From an uncultured Collinsella sp. (lineage in GTDB: Bacteria; Actinomycetota; Coriobacteriia; Coriobacteriales; Coriobacteriaceae): a stretch of 64,000 bases of DNA. The DNA is taken from positions 1 to 64,000 of the forward strand of contig CAKUON010000002.1 of assembly GCA_934668875.1 (NCBI GenBank), written 5' to 3'. How positions within the stretch are numbered: position 1 is the first letter of the stretch; each line of letters starts with the position of its first letter. Position numbers and translations under genes: made by a program. The notes beneath the pieces were generated by a model. The model made no database searches, was not told the origin of the DNA, and saw only the letters and a program-made list of their open reading frames with translations. Positions 15,836 through 27,262 of the stretch are shown here, one piece after another.

Positions 15836-18610
15836 CTAATGACCGAACTTAATCTTGATGGCGCGCTTTAAAGCATACTTGCCGAGGCTTGGGAGCTTTT
15901 GCTCGTATTTGACCATCGTGGAGCACTCGGGGCGATCACGATCCAGATGGATGGCATCGAACGCGCACTTGGTGGTGCACAGGCCGCAGCCGATACACTT
16001 GTTGGGGTCGACGATCGAGGCACCGCAGCCCAGGCAGCGGGCGGTCTCGGCGCGCACCTGCTCCTCGGTAAAGGTCTCAACATACTCGCTAAACGGCGCA
16101 GCTTTCTCGCGCTCGCGGTCCACGTGGGCAACCTCGCGGCTCGCGTTGTCGTAGCTTTCGATCACGGCATCGTCGCGGTCGAGCGAGGTGTAGCGGCGCT
16201 GGTTGCGGCCGATGGTGAGCGTGGAGCCCGGCTGCACAAAGCGATGGATGGACACCGCGGCCTCGTGGCCGGCGGCGATGGCGTCGATGGCAAAGCTCGG
16301 ACCGGTATAGACGTCACCACCCACAAAGATGTCGGGTTCGGCGGTCTGGTAAGTCTGGGGATCGGCAAGGGCGCCCTGGCCGCGGCCGAGCTCCACCTTG
16401 GAGCCAGCCAGCAGGTCGCCCCACACAATGGACTGGCCAATCGACATGACGACACGGTCGGCGTCGACACGGCGCAGATCGTTCTCGTCGTACTCGGGCG
16501 CAAAACGGCCCTCGTCGTCAAAGACACGCGTGCAGCGCTTGAAGGTGATACCGCGCACACGACCGGCCTCGTCCAGGTGAATCTCCTTGGGGCCCCAGCC
16601 GCAGCTGATGTGAGCGCCGTCCTCAACGGCCTCGCGACGCTCCTCCTCGCTGGCGGGCATCTGAGCCTCGCTCTCCAGGCAGAACATCTCAACGTGCTCA
16701 GAGCCCAGACGGCAGGCGTTCCGGGCGACATCGATAGCCACGTTGCCGCCGCCCACCACAATGGTGCGGCCGGGCAGCGCGTCGATCTTGCCACTGTTAA
16801 CCTCGCGCAAAAAGTCGACGGCCACGGTCACGTCCTCGGCATCCTCACCCGGAATACCGGCAAGGCGGCCGCCCTGGCAGCCAATGGCAACGTAGAAGGC
16901 CTTAAAGCCCTGCGCGCGCAGCTCGTCGAGCGTCACATCGCGACCGACCTCAACGCCATAGCGGAACTCGGCACCCATCAGGCGAATGATCTCGACCTCG
17001 GCCTCGATAACATCCTTCTGCAGCTTAAAGCTGGGAATACCGTAGGTGAGCATGCCGCCCGGGCGCTCGTTCTTCTCGAATACGACGGGCTTGTAGCCCT
17101 TCTCGGCCAGATAGAAGGCACAGGACAGACCGGCCGGACCGGCGCCGATGATGGCGATCTTCTGGTCGAAGCCGCCGGCACGCGTCGGGGTCACCACAGG
17201 TGGGACATAGCGAGTCGCGGCATCCAGATCGCGCTGGGCGATAAACTTCTTGACCTCGTCGATAGCCACGGCGGCGTCCACACGGCCGCGTGTGCAGGCA
17301 TCCTCACAGCGGCGGTTGCACACACGGCCGCAGATAGCGGGTAGCGGGTTCTCGCGCTTAATGAGTGCTAGGGCCTCGTCATAGCGACCCTGAGCCGCGA
17401 GCTTCAGATAGCCCTGAACGGCGACATGCGCGGGGCAGGCCGTCTTGCAGGGAGCGGTGCCGGACTCATGCGTCTCGATGCGGTTGTCGTTGCGGTAGTT
17501 GGGCGACCACTTGGTGTGGTCCCACTTGGTGGCATCGGGCAGCTCCTGGCGGGGATACTCGGGCACCTGTCCGCCGGCCTTTTTGCTGCAGAGCTTCTGG
17601 CCGAGCTTGGCGGCGCCGGCCGGGCACACCTCAACGCAGCGACCGCAGGCCACGCACTTGTCCTTCTCGACCTTGGCGACATAGGCCGAGCGCGACAGGT
17701 TGGGCGTGTTGAACAGCTGCGAGGTGCGCAAGGCGTAGCACACGTTGACGTTGCAGTTGCAGATGGCGAAGATCTTGTTCTCGCCGTCGATATTGGTGAT
17801 CTGGTGCACAAAGCCGTTGTCCTCGGCCTGGCGCAAGATGTCGTAAACCTCGTCGCGGGTCACGTAATGGCCACGATCGGTCTCGACCACGTAGTCGGCC
17901 ATATCGCCCACGGCGATGCACCAATCGGCCGGGTCGTCGGCGCAGCCCTCACCCATCACGCGACGGCTCGCACGGCAGCTGCAGGTGCTAGCGGCATACT
18001 TACCCTCGTATTTGTCGAGCCAATGCTCGATATGCTCAATAGGCACCGAGGTGCTTGCGGCGTCAATGGCCTTCTCGACCGGAATGACGTGCATGCCGAT
18101 ACCGGCGCCTCCGGGCGGCACCATCGGCGTAGCCTTGGACAGCGGCCCCTTGGACGCCTGCTCAAAGAACTTGGCATAGACCGGATGCTCCTCGAGCTGG
18201 CTCACGCGCATGTTGAGGAACTCGGCGGAACCCGGCACCAGCATGGGCAGTACCCACTGCTTGGCGCGCTCGGGGTTTTCCCAGTTGTACTCAAGCAGAC
18301 CCGTGTAGCTCATGTCGTCGAGCATCTTCTCGATATCGGCTTCGGGCATGCCGGTGAGCTTGACCATCTCGGGCAGTGTATAGGGACGGCGCATCTTCAT
18401 CTTGCAGAGCACTTCGGCCTGCTCGTCGGTTGCGGCCTCGGCAAACGACCAGTACTCGTAGCCCAACAGCTCGTCGCGATGCAGCAGACGGTTGGTGCAG
18501 TGCTCGCACAGCTTGACGATGGCCTCGCGCGGATGCTCCGGCAGCGGCGGCACGAACTCCGAACCGATGTCGGGCTCGGTGTAGCTAATCCCCGGTCCGT
18601 TGAGAATCAT
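15836..18610 (-). CDS. Large FeS/FAD pyridine-nucleotide oxidoreductase (GltD-like)
   Basis: A protein of 924 residues. The N-terminal third has several Cys motifs (TCSCRASRR, CNCNVNVC) and a [4Fe-4S] ferredoxin motif CVACGRCVEVCP. The middle is like the glutamate synthase small subunit, with Cys-rich CGRVCNRRCEDAC, the FAD site IAIIGAGPAGLSC and the NAD(P) site TIVVGGGNVAID. The C terminus adds CLGCG and CIGCGLCTTKC. It likely moves electrons between NAD(P)H and ferredoxin; the substrate is unknown. ATG 18610 is used because in-frame sequence further upstream runs antisense through the TetR gene and its promoter. It is divergent from that TetR. Confidence 0.88.
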   Translation of the reverse strand: MILNGPGISYTEPDIGSEFVPPLPEHPREAIVKLCEHCTNRLLHRDELLGYEYWSFAEAATDEQAEVLCKMKMRRPYTLPEMVKLTGMPEADIEKMLDDMSYTGLLEYNWENPERAKQWVLPMLVPGSAEFLNMRVSQLEEHPVYAKFFEQASKGPLSKATPMVPPGGAGIGMHVIPVEKAIDAASTSVPIEHIEHWLDKYEGKYAASTCSCRASRRVMGEGCADDPADWCIAVGDMADYVVETDRGHYVTRDEVYDILRQAEDNGFVHQITNIDGENKIFAICNCNVNVCYALRTSQLFNTPNLSRSAYVAKVEKDKCVACGRCVEVCPAGAAKLGQKLCSKKAGGQVPEYPRQELPDATKWDHTKWSPNYRNDNRIETHESGTAPCKTACPAHVAVQGYLKLAAQGRYDEALALIKRENPLPAICGRVCNRRCEDACTRGRVDAAVAIDEVKKFIAQRDLDAATRYVPPVVTPTRAGGFDQKIAIIGAGPAGLSCAFYLAEKGYKPVVFEKNERPGGMLTYGIPSFKLQKDVIEAEVEIIRLMGAEFRYGVEVGRDVTLDELRAQGFKAFYVAIGCQGGRLAGIPGEDAEDVTVAVDFLREVNSGKIDALPGRTIVVGGGNVAIDVARNACRLGSEHVEMFCLESEAQMPASEEERREAVEDGAHISCGWGPKEIHLDEAGRVRGITFKRCTRVFDDEGRFAPEYDENDLRRVDADRVVMSIGQSIVWGDLLAGSKVELGRGQGALADPQTYQTAEPDIFVGGDVYTGPSFAIDAIAAGHEAAVSIHRFVQPGSTLTIGRNQRRYTSLDRDDAVIESYDNASREVAHVDREREKAAPFSEYVETFTEEQVRAETARCLGCGASIVDPNKCIGCGLCTTKCAFDAIHLDRDRPECSTMVKYEQKLPSLGKYALKRAIKIKFGH

Positions 18611-18703
18611 GGTTGTCCCTTCTCTTGCCGCAGCCCGACGAGGCCGCAGCGCCCCTCTTTTTTTGCAGGCCGGGCATGCCCCCATGCCGTTCACCCACCA
18701 TTG

Positions 18704-18741
18704 TTGACATTGTGTCAAAAATAGTATTGACGAACCGTCAA
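18704..18741. promoter_or_regulatory. Pair of TTGAC-GTCAA palindromes, candidate TetR operators
   Basis: TTGACA-TTG-TGTCAA (18704-18718) and TTGAC-GAACC-GTCAA (18727-18741) are 15-bp palindromes in the divergent gap between the oxidoreductase and the TetR gene. TetR-type repressors usually bind such paired sites and control both directions. Confidence 0.6.
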
Positions 18742-18799
18742 CAATATTCAAGACTGTTAGGCGAACGGTTAGGCAAAAGCGGATGAAAGGCGGCAAAAC

Positions 18800-19480
18800 A
18801 TGAGTGATAACACGGCAAACGTCCCTGCGGTCGATACCACTCCTGCCGTCGATGCCGCCGCAACAACCGACAGCGCAGCAAAGCGCCTGTCGGGCGACGA
18901 GCGCCGCCGCGAAATCCTCGATGCCGTGCGCGCCGTAAGCTCCGAGCTGGGCGTGTCCCACCTTTCGGTATCGGCCGTAACCAAACGGGCCGGCTGCACG
19001 CGCTCGCTGTTCTACCACTATTTTGCCGATATGGACGCCGCCGTCACCGCCGTCATGGACGAGGCGATCGACGGCTTTATCTCCGAGCTCGAGCAGTGGA
19101 ACGCCAGCCGCACCGTCGGCGATATCGAAGGCGCACTCGACACCGTCGCCCCGCTCTTTAAGCGCCTGGTCGCCAGCGGCCACGAGCTGCCGCACACGCT
19201 GACTTCCAGCAGCGGCGCGCTCTACGGCGGCTTTCTGCACAACGTGGTCCAGCGCGTGGCGCAGTACATCTGCGACACCACCGTAGTGGATTTTGTCGCC
19301 CATCACGACCTGCGCATCGACCATGTCTACGAGACGTTCTACACCCTCATCATGGGACTTTTAATGTATATCCGCACGCATCCCGATGTGCCCGACGAGA
19401 CGGTCAAGGAAATCATCGCCTCGACGCTCCACATCGAGGGCTACACCGCCAAGTATCCCGAGCGCAGGCCCGGGAACTGA
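18800..19480 (+). CDS. TetR-family transcriptional regulator
   Basis: A 226-residue regulator. After a 30-residue Ala/Thr-rich start comes a TetR helix-turn-helix (ILDAVRAVSSELGVSHLSVSAVTKRAGCTRSLFYHYF, about 34-70, in two parts split by a turn). The ligand domain is all-helical and unassigned. It is divergent from the FeS/FAD oxidoreductase and 63 bp upstream of the membrane protein gene, so it likely regulates both. Confidence 0.92.
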   Translation: MSDNTANVPAVDTTPAVDAAATTDSAAKRLSGDERRREILDAVRAVSSELGVSHLSVSAVTKRAGCTRSLFYHYFADMDAAVTAVMDEAIDGFISELEQWNASRTVGDIEGALDTVAPLFKRLVASGHELPHTLTSSSGALYGGFLHNVVQRVAQYICDTTVVDFVAHHDLRIDHVYETFYTLIMGLLMYIRTHPDVPDETVKEIIASTLHIEGYTAKYPERRPGN

Positions 19481-19543
19481 CGACATTTGGCCAAACTGCC
19501 CGCGATCGGAAGAGGGGCCGCGGGCGTGTGAAAGGAGAGCAGC

Positions 19544-20551
19544 ATGCTGTTCGATGTTTGGGGTAGCGATACCCTTATCCACTGGGCCGGCTGGGCCATG
19601 GTCTTTGTTGGCCTGATCGTGCTCAACGAGGTCGGCCGCCGCACCAAGCTCGGCGCGGCCATCATCTTTGGCGTGGCTCCGCTGGCCATGACCATCTACT
19701 GCATCGCCATCGCCGTCGGCGTTTTGCAGGGCGCCGAGTGGGCGCTCACCAACCCCACGCATGTGTACCAGAACAGCTGGTTCCACTACGCCAAGGTGTA
19801 CGCGGCGCTGGCCGGCTGCTGGGGCTTCATCGCCATTAAGTACCAGTGGGGCAAGATCGGCAAGGCGCACTGGTTCCGCGCATGGCCGTTTGTGATCGTC
19901 GCCATCAACATCATGATCGCCGTCGTGTCCGACTTCGAGAGCGCTTATCACTTCTTTGTCCTGGGCGAATCCACCTGGGTCACCTCCGAGGGCGCCACGC
20001 AGCTCGCCGGCTGGAACAACGTGTTCAACGGCATCGCCGGCATCATCAACATCTTCTGCATGACCGGCTGGTGGAGCGTCTACGCCTCCGAGGACAAGAC
20101 CGACATGCTGTGGCCCGACATGACCTGGGTCTACATCATCGCCTACGATATCTGGAACTTCTGCTACACCTACAACTGCCTACCCACCCACTCCTGGTTC
20201 TGCGGCTTTGCGCTGCTGCTGGCGCCCACCGTCGCCGCCTTTATCTGGAACAAGGGCGGCTGGATTCAGAACCGCGCCTTTACGCTGGCCATTTGGTGCA
20301 TGTTTGCCCAGGTGTTCCCCTACTTCCAGGAGGAGTCCATCTTTGTGACCCACTCCACGCTCGACCCCACCGCGGCCACCGCGGTCTCCATCGCCGCGCT
20401 GATCGCCAACATCGCCGCGATCATCTACATCGTCTACCGCGCCAAGAAGCTCGGCCGCAACCCCTACAAGCAGGATGTCTTTGAGGGCACCAGCGATTGG
20501 GAGAAGGCTACCGCCCGCCGCGCCAAGGTCGATTACGCTCACGCCGAGTAA
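19544..20551 (+). CDS. Polytopic membrane protein (DUF5692-like)
   Basis: A 335-residue protein with about nine to ten hydrophobic segments and many Trp and Tyr residues near the membrane. It has no transport signature I can name; it resembles the DUF5692 family. It lies downstream of tetR with an AAGGAGAG Shine-Dalgarno and ends in a terminator at 20623. The context suggests it works with the oxidoreductase that shares the TetR region, but the function is unknown. Confidence 0.75.
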   Translation: MLFDVWGSDTLIHWAGWAMVFVGLIVLNEVGRRTKLGAAIIFGVAPLAMTIYCIAIAVGVLQGAEWALTNPTHVYQNSWFHYAKVYAALAGCWGFIAIKYQWGKIGKAHWFRAWPFVIVAINIMIAVVSDFESAYHFFVLGESTWVTSEGATQLAGWNNVFNGIAGIINIFCMTGWWSVYASEDKTDMLWPDMTWVYIIAYDIWNFCYTYNCLPTHSWFCGFALLLAPTVAAFIWNKGGWIQNRAFTLAIWCMFAQVFPYFQEESIFVTHSTLDPTAATAVSIAALIANIAAIIYIVYRAKKLGRNPYKQDVFEGTSDWEKATARRAKVDYAHAE

Positions 20552-20622
20552 CATACCCGGCGCAAACGCCGCTTGAATGTGAAGCAGCATAGCCGGCTCC
20601 GCGCAACTCAACGCATTGCAGA

Positions 20623-20663
20623 GCCCCCGGAATGTGATTCGTCCGCGTTCCGGGGGCCTTTTG
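20623..20663 (+). terminator. Terminator after the DUF5692-like gene
   Basis: GCCCCCGGAA (20623-20632) pairs with TTCCGGGGGC (20648-20657), followed by CCTTTTG. Confidence 0.8.
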
Positions 20664-20783
20664 CTGCCGCGAGGATGCGGCCGAACGATGCGCTCAGGTT
20701 AAATCGGATCTTATATTTCGTATGCGCTTTATATGGCTCCATTTTTGGGTACAGTGTTGAGCCGATATTGCATTGGGGGATAT

Positions 20784-22265
20784 ATGAGCGATGAGACGTA
20801 TGGCCGCGAGGATGCGGCCCAGGATGCGGAAGCATGTGCCGAAGCCCTGGAGAGCCTTGACCGGATCGCGCTAGACGAGCTCTCGTTTAGCGATTCGGTC
20901 GTCGACGCGCAGGACGAGGTGCACGAAGACACTGAGGACGAAGGCAGCGACGCCAAAGACGCTCCTGACGAAGCCGAAGAGGACGATATCGAGGCCGACG
21001 ACCAGCCCGGATCCGACACGGGCGAGGAAACCGTCTTGCTCGACAGCTTGCCGGCCGAGGATTCGCTGACCCGCGAGCTTCCTGGCCTGGGTTCCGCACC
21101 AGCCGTGGACGAGACCATCGCCATGGGCGATATTCCCCTACCGTCCGTTCCCTCGGCACGCGAGGCCGAGGTTCGTCATCGCAAGATGTCGCCCAAGCGC
21201 CGCAATCTGATGGTCGCCGGTATCGTGGCCGCCGCGCTCGTCGCCGGCGGTGCAGGCTATGCTGCCTGGAACGGATATCAGCAAGAGCAGGCTGCCGCTG
21301 TCGCCGCCAATGCCCACACGATGATGTCGGTGCAGATTGGCGTGCATGCCGCGGGCCTCGACTGTTCCGCCGGCTCCAAGATTCCCGTACAAGTGAGCGG
21401 CCAGGATTCTGACGGATCCTCCGTGAGCGAAACGCTCTATGTTGACGAGCACGGCCGCGGCATCAAACTGCTGCCCGGCGATTACACGCTCTCCATCGCT
21501 GCCTCCCCCATCGCGGCCGACGGCACCATCTATACCGTCCCGACCACCAAGGCGCAGGTCACGATCAAGAGCGACGGACAGGACCTAAGCAGCCAGGCCG
21601 CCTTTAAGCTCAAGGTGCCTTCGGCCGACACGGTAACCGACGACCAGATCGATGCCGCCGCCAAATATGCCGAGGAGGGAGGCGCGAGCTCCGCCGCCAC
21701 CGCCAAGGTGCTCCAGCAGGCGGCAACCGCGCGGCGCGACGCCGCCGTCAATGCCGTGAGCGCGCAAAAGGCACAGGCGGCCCGTGATGCCGACGCCCGC
21801 CACAAGGCAACCGACCTCTACCAGCTCGATATCCCCGTCGAGTGGTACGGCAAGGTCGAGACTTGGCAAAATGGCAGCACGCTATGCATCTATCTTGCCG
21901 GCGACAGCGATACGCCGATTGTGACGCTCGTCGCGGTACGCGAGGGCGAGAGCTTTACGCCCGATGAGGGCGATACGGTTTTGGGTGCAGCCAATCTAGG
22001 CAACGGTTATACCGTCTACGCCAGCGGCCCCGTCTATCCGTATGTGGTGCCCCAGACCATCAACGGGCGCACGCAGAATCCCGTGTCGACCTACCCCATG
22101 GACACGGCCATTGAACTTGTCGAGCTTACGACCGGCAACCGCTATACGTATAGCCAGATCAAGAACGTACTGGTCGGCAAAGACGGCAAGGCAGACGCCG
22201 CGACCAAACTTGAGACCGACTACCTCGCCCAGATTCTCCTGCCGAGCATCAAAGCCCAGGACTAG
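20784..22265 (+). CDS. Membrane-anchored protein related to the element's surface proteins
   Basis: A 493-residue protein with a long acidic cytoplasmic N terminus (Asp/Glu/Ala rich to about 120), one membrane segment (LMVAGIVAAALVAGGAGYAAW) and an extracellular part. That part has the same order of landmarks as the proteins at 7411 and 9406: a GDYTLSIAASPIAADGTIYTVP stretch, then a TDDQIDAAAKYAEEGG helix. Instead of Cys repeats it ends in a separate C-terminal domain of about 150 residues (DIPVEWYGKVETW to LVGKDGKADAATK). ATG 20784 is chosen for its GGGGGA, although the spacing is short; an upstream in-frame start exists at 20733. Function unknown. Confidence 0.75.
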   Translation: MSDETYGREDAAQDAEACAEALESLDRIALDELSFSDSVVDAQDEVHEDTEDEGSDAKDAPDEAEEDDIEADDQPGSDTGEETVLLDSLPAEDSLTRELPGLGSAPAVDETIAMGDIPLPSVPSAREAEVRHRKMSPKRRNLMVAGIVAAALVAGGAGYAAWNGYQQEQAAAVAANAHTMMSVQIGVHAAGLDCSAGSKIPVQVSGQDSDGSSVSETLYVDEHGRGIKLLPGDYTLSIAASPIAADGTIYTVPTTKAQVTIKSDGQDLSSQAAFKLKVPSADTVTDDQIDAAAKYAEEGGASSAATAKVLQQAATARRDAAVNAVSAQKAQAARDADARHKATDLYQLDIPVEWYGKVETWQNGSTLCIYLAGDSDTPIVTLVAVREGESFTPDEGDTVLGAANLGNGYTVYASGPVYPYVVPQTINGRTQNPVSTYPMDTAIELVELTTGNRYTYSQIKNVLVGKDGKADAATKLETDYLAQILLPSIKAQD

Positions 22266-22306
22266 CGGACCCAAAAACAGCCGCCCAACACCCACGTCCC
22301 TAACGC

Positions 22307-22373
22307 AGTTGCGGTGAAATAGGGACTGTTTTTGCTGGCCAAACCGCAAAACAGTCCCTATTTCACCGCAACT
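22307..22373. repeat. Palindromic element, AGTTGCGG family (copy 2)
   Basis: Arms 22307-22332 and 22348-22373 are almost perfectly complementary and contain AGTTGCGGTGAAATAGGGAC. It shares its half-site with 11522-11587 and the GGGAC core with other intergenic palindromes. Confidence 0.85.
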
Positions 22374-22397
22374 TATTGGTGGCCTTTTGGGTGGCAC

Positions 22398-22592
22398 TCA
22401 GCGCCAGGGATCGGCTTCGAACATCGGCTCGCGCTCGGGGCGGCGATCGCTGTAGGGATCGTAGCCGTCGTCGTCCTCGTTCTCGGCGCGAATGAAGGGG
22501 TCGCGCGGTTTGGGCGCCGGCTTAGGCGCAGGCTTGGGTGCCGCGGGCGCGGCATCGGTCGCCGGCGCGTTCGTCTTGGTCTCGTCGTTCAT
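22398..22592 (-). CDS. Small Pro/Ala- and acid-rich hypothetical protein
   Basis: A 64-residue protein with a repeated APKP stretch, then an acidic DDDGYDPYSD region. It is disordered-looking, with no membrane segment and no known domain. ATG 22592 has AAGGAG 8 nt upstream. It lies downstream of the clpB terminator on the same strand. Confidence 0.55.
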   Translation of the reverse strand: MNDETKTNAPATDAAPAAPKPAPKPAPKPRDPFIRAENEDDDGYDPYSDRRPEREPMFEADPWR

Positions 22593-22644
22593 CTGCATAT
22601 CTCCTTGCCATGTACTCACGTTCAACATCATCGATTGTCGCACG

Positions 22645-22681
22645 AAAAAGGGCGGCGGACCCAATTGGATCCGCCGCCCTT
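22645..22681 (-). terminator. clpB terminator
   Basis: A GGGCGGCGGA stem (22650-22660 with 22669-22679) is followed by TTTTT on the minus strand, 50 bp after the clpB stop. Confidence 0.82.
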
Positions 22682-22727
22682 GGCGTTTAGGGCCGGGCTG
22701 GTAGATTTTAAGGCATGTCCCAAAAAT

Positions 22728-25355
<2,628 letters not shown>

Positions 25356-25444
25356 GGAATCACCTCTCTTGGGGTGGCCGCCCTACGGGGCGGCTTCACG
25401 TTGTTCGAGAAGTATTGTTGCCAGCTTTGCGCGATCTTATACAT

Positions 25445-25471
25445 AAATCTAAGTCTCTATATATAAGATTT
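25445..25471 (-). promoter_or_regulatory. Heat-shock operator candidate upstream of clpB
   Basis: AAATCTAAGTC, N5, ATATAAGATTT. Both 11-bp arms are identical to those at 34346-34372 upstream of dnaK; only the 5-bp spacer differs. It is a partial palindrome and differs from the classic HAIR sequence. HspR (29942-30358) is the natural candidate to bind it. Confidence 0.7.
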
Positions 25472-25533
25472 TCTGAGTGATTGATGGATAGGGTACTGAG
25501 ATGTCAGCCCGCCGCTGCCCAGGCGCACTACCG

Positions 25534-25794
25534 TCTCGATCTGTAACATCTAGCAGCCATTTTTGATCCTAGATGTTACAGATCGAGATGAAATGACCAG
25601 CGGCAACCGTTTGTCTCAATCTGTAACATCTACTCGGCAAATTAGGGTCTAACTGTTACAGATCGAGACAAACCGAAGACACCCGAATCGAAAATCTAAA
25701 TCTGTAACACCAGGCCCACTTTTAGCGGCCAAGATGTTACAGATCGAGACAAACCAAGAACCACCACAAAGGTGCCCGTCCCCTTTGTGGTGGT
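25534..25794. repeat. Cluster of TGTAACAT hairpins plus a CCACCACAAAGG palindrome (left)
   Basis: Three hairpins of about 55 bp (25534-25588, 25613-25669, 25695-25750) each have arms like TCTCGATCTGTAACATCT and its complement with differing loops. A palindrome follows at 25760-25794 with arms ACCACCACAAAGG and CCTTTGTGGTGGT. The 24-nt linker between the first two hairpins recurs at 27001-27024. The gap 25356-26244 otherwise holds only the clpB operator and a doubtful small ORF. Confidence 0.85.
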
Positions 25795-25937
25795 CCAGAG
25801 AAGAATCAACCCCGATTAAAAGAGGCGACATCAAGCCCAGTCTACGTTTGGCGATCCCAAGACCCAACGAGAACACAGCGACGAAATCGAGGACCAACGA
25901 TAGCCCGTTCGCACAGATATTGATGGAGATTCAAGAC

Positions 25938-26078
25938 ATGGGTGCTGGCTTAAACGGCTTGGCTATCGTACGCCACAACGTTCTCGTCATCGTCCCTGTC
26001 GTTTTTATAGTGCTTATAGTGAAAATAGCGAGTTTAGTGAGAACAGTATTGCGCAAAACTCGTGAACTCAATTATTGA
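25938..26078 (+). CDS. Possible 46-residue single-pass membrane peptide
   Basis: A short ORF with a hydrophobic segment (NVLVIVPVVFIVLIVKIASLV) and basic ends. GGAG lies 9 nt before the ATG. No homologue is known to me. It may be a real small membrane protein or chance in AT-richer DNA next to a repeat cluster. Confidence 0.25.
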   Translation: MGAGLNGLAIVRHNVLVIVPVVFIVLIVKIASLVRTVLRKTRELNY

Positions 26079-26244
26079 CCTCTCGCCCAGAACGAGGGGA
26101 GGCAAATACTCCTATTAGAGATCAAATCGAAGCCCAATAGGGCCTTTTAGCCCCGTCATTTCGAACGATCGCTTTCTTTTGAATATTGTCGTAAGCTGGT
26201 ATCATTTATCTTAATGAATGCATACTGTTTGCGAGGTGCCCGCC

Positions 26245-26892
26245 GTGAAACGATCCACCTATATCGGCCTGCTCGTCTTAGCGTTTGCAATTACCGCAGT
26301 CGGCGTAGGCATTATCTATCTCGCATTTCTCCCTGCCTCGGCAACGCAGGCGGCGGTTGAAACCGTAAGCTACCCCATCGAAATCCTCACCGATATCGTC
26401 AAACCCGATTCAATCACCGTCGATTTTGACGGTACGCCCGCAGCGCTTGGGGTCAGTAACTATCCCCGAATCGAACTTGGGGCCACGCGCTATACCCAAG
26501 ATGAGCAGCTTATCGGCAAGGCAACCAATTTACTCAAAGGCAAGACGTTTAATCGATGGTACGGCGCCGCAATATATCGAGCCAAGAAAGGCCAAATGGT
26601 TGGCGGGTATTATTCGACCCTTGAACTCGATGCGGCAAACGGGAGTAGACTGTGCAGCGTTTCATACGACCCCGGCTACGTGGACAACGAAGGGCCGGGA
26701 GTCTATATCTCGGATGGCAACGTGATCTACGTCATGGCGGGCGATCAGACGGCAGTCGTCAATTTTATGGATCGGTGTACCGAGGATGCCTACGAACAAA
26801 CCTGCGAGCCCGATCCGCAGACAGCGCGCGACAGCAGCTCAGCACGCACTTGGCTATTTGACGATGAAATAACCTGGACCCCATCGAAATAA
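26245..26892 (+). CDS. Hypothetical single-pass membrane protein
   Basis: A 215-residue protein with a basic start, one membrane segment (YIGLLVLAFAITAVGVGIIYLAFL) and a soluble extracellular domain. GTG 26245 is chosen because GAGGTG lies 6 nt upstream; an ATG at 26218 lacks a Shine-Dalgarno. The outer domain contains two possible disulfide-forming Cys near its end. No family is recognised. It is flanked on both sides by near-identical repeat clusters (25534-25794 and 26945-27126). Confidence 0.7.
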   Translation: MKRSTYIGLLVLAFAITAVGVGIIYLAFLPASATQAAVETVSYPIEILTDIVKPDSITVDFDGTPAALGVSNYPRIELGATRYTQDEQLIGKATNLLKGKTFNRWYGAAIYRAKKGQMVGGYYSTLELDAANGSRLCSVSYDPGYVDNEGPGVYISDGNVIYVMAGDQTAVVNFMDRCTEDAYEQTCEPDPQTARDSSSARTWLFDDEITWTPSK

Positions 26893-26944
26893 GAACCCGC
26901 CGGACAGGCACCTTTGTGGCGGTTTTCGGCTCCGGCGCTCCGCT

Positions 26945-27126
26945 GTCTCAATCTGTAACAGCTAGCGGCCCTTTTGGGTCCTTGGTGTTACAGATTGAGA
27001 TGAAATGACCGACGGCAACCGTTTGTCTAAATCTGTAACAACTACTCGGCAAATTGGGGCTTAGATGTTACAGATCGAGATAAACGGGACCACCACAAAG
27101 GTGCCTGTCCCCTTTGTGGTGGTCCC
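26945..27126. repeat. Cluster of TGTAACAT hairpins plus a CCACCACAAAGG palindrome (right)
   Basis: Hairpins at 26945-27000 and 27025-27080 are joined by a 24-nt linker nearly identical to that in the left cluster. The palindrome at 27086-27126 (arms GGGACCACCACAAAGG and complement) follows in the same order. A half copy of the last palindrome lies at about 26907-26924. Confidence 0.85.
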
Positions 27127-27175
27127 AGTCTTTTTTAGCGTCCCTCAAGACCCAACGAGAACGCAGAAATGTAGT

Positions 27176-27245
27176 CCGGGGCTTACCCTTTCCCGAACGC
27201 GACCCTCGCGAAGCGCGTGAGCGGGCGGGAAAGGGTAAGCCCCGG
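27176..27245 (-). terminator. Long hairpin downstream of the aconitase-family gene
   Basis: Perfect 20-bp arms (27176-27195 and 27226-27245) enclose a GC-rich loop that can fold further. It lies 18 bp after the stop codon. No T run follows, so it may be a processed 3' structure rather than a classical terminator. Confidence 0.6.
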
Positions 27246-27262
27246 GCGGACAATTAAGTGCG

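Noticed and set aside
18611..19324. Extension of the oxidoreductase frame to a 1162-residue protein
   Set aside because: The extra part reads antisense through the well-supported TetR gene and its promoter and has no domain; ATG 18610 begins the conserved part.
25534..25750. Regularly spaced repeats resembling a CRISPR array
   Set aside because: The repeats are hairpin arms in alternating orientation with a conserved linker, not direct repeats with unique spacers, and no cas genes are near.
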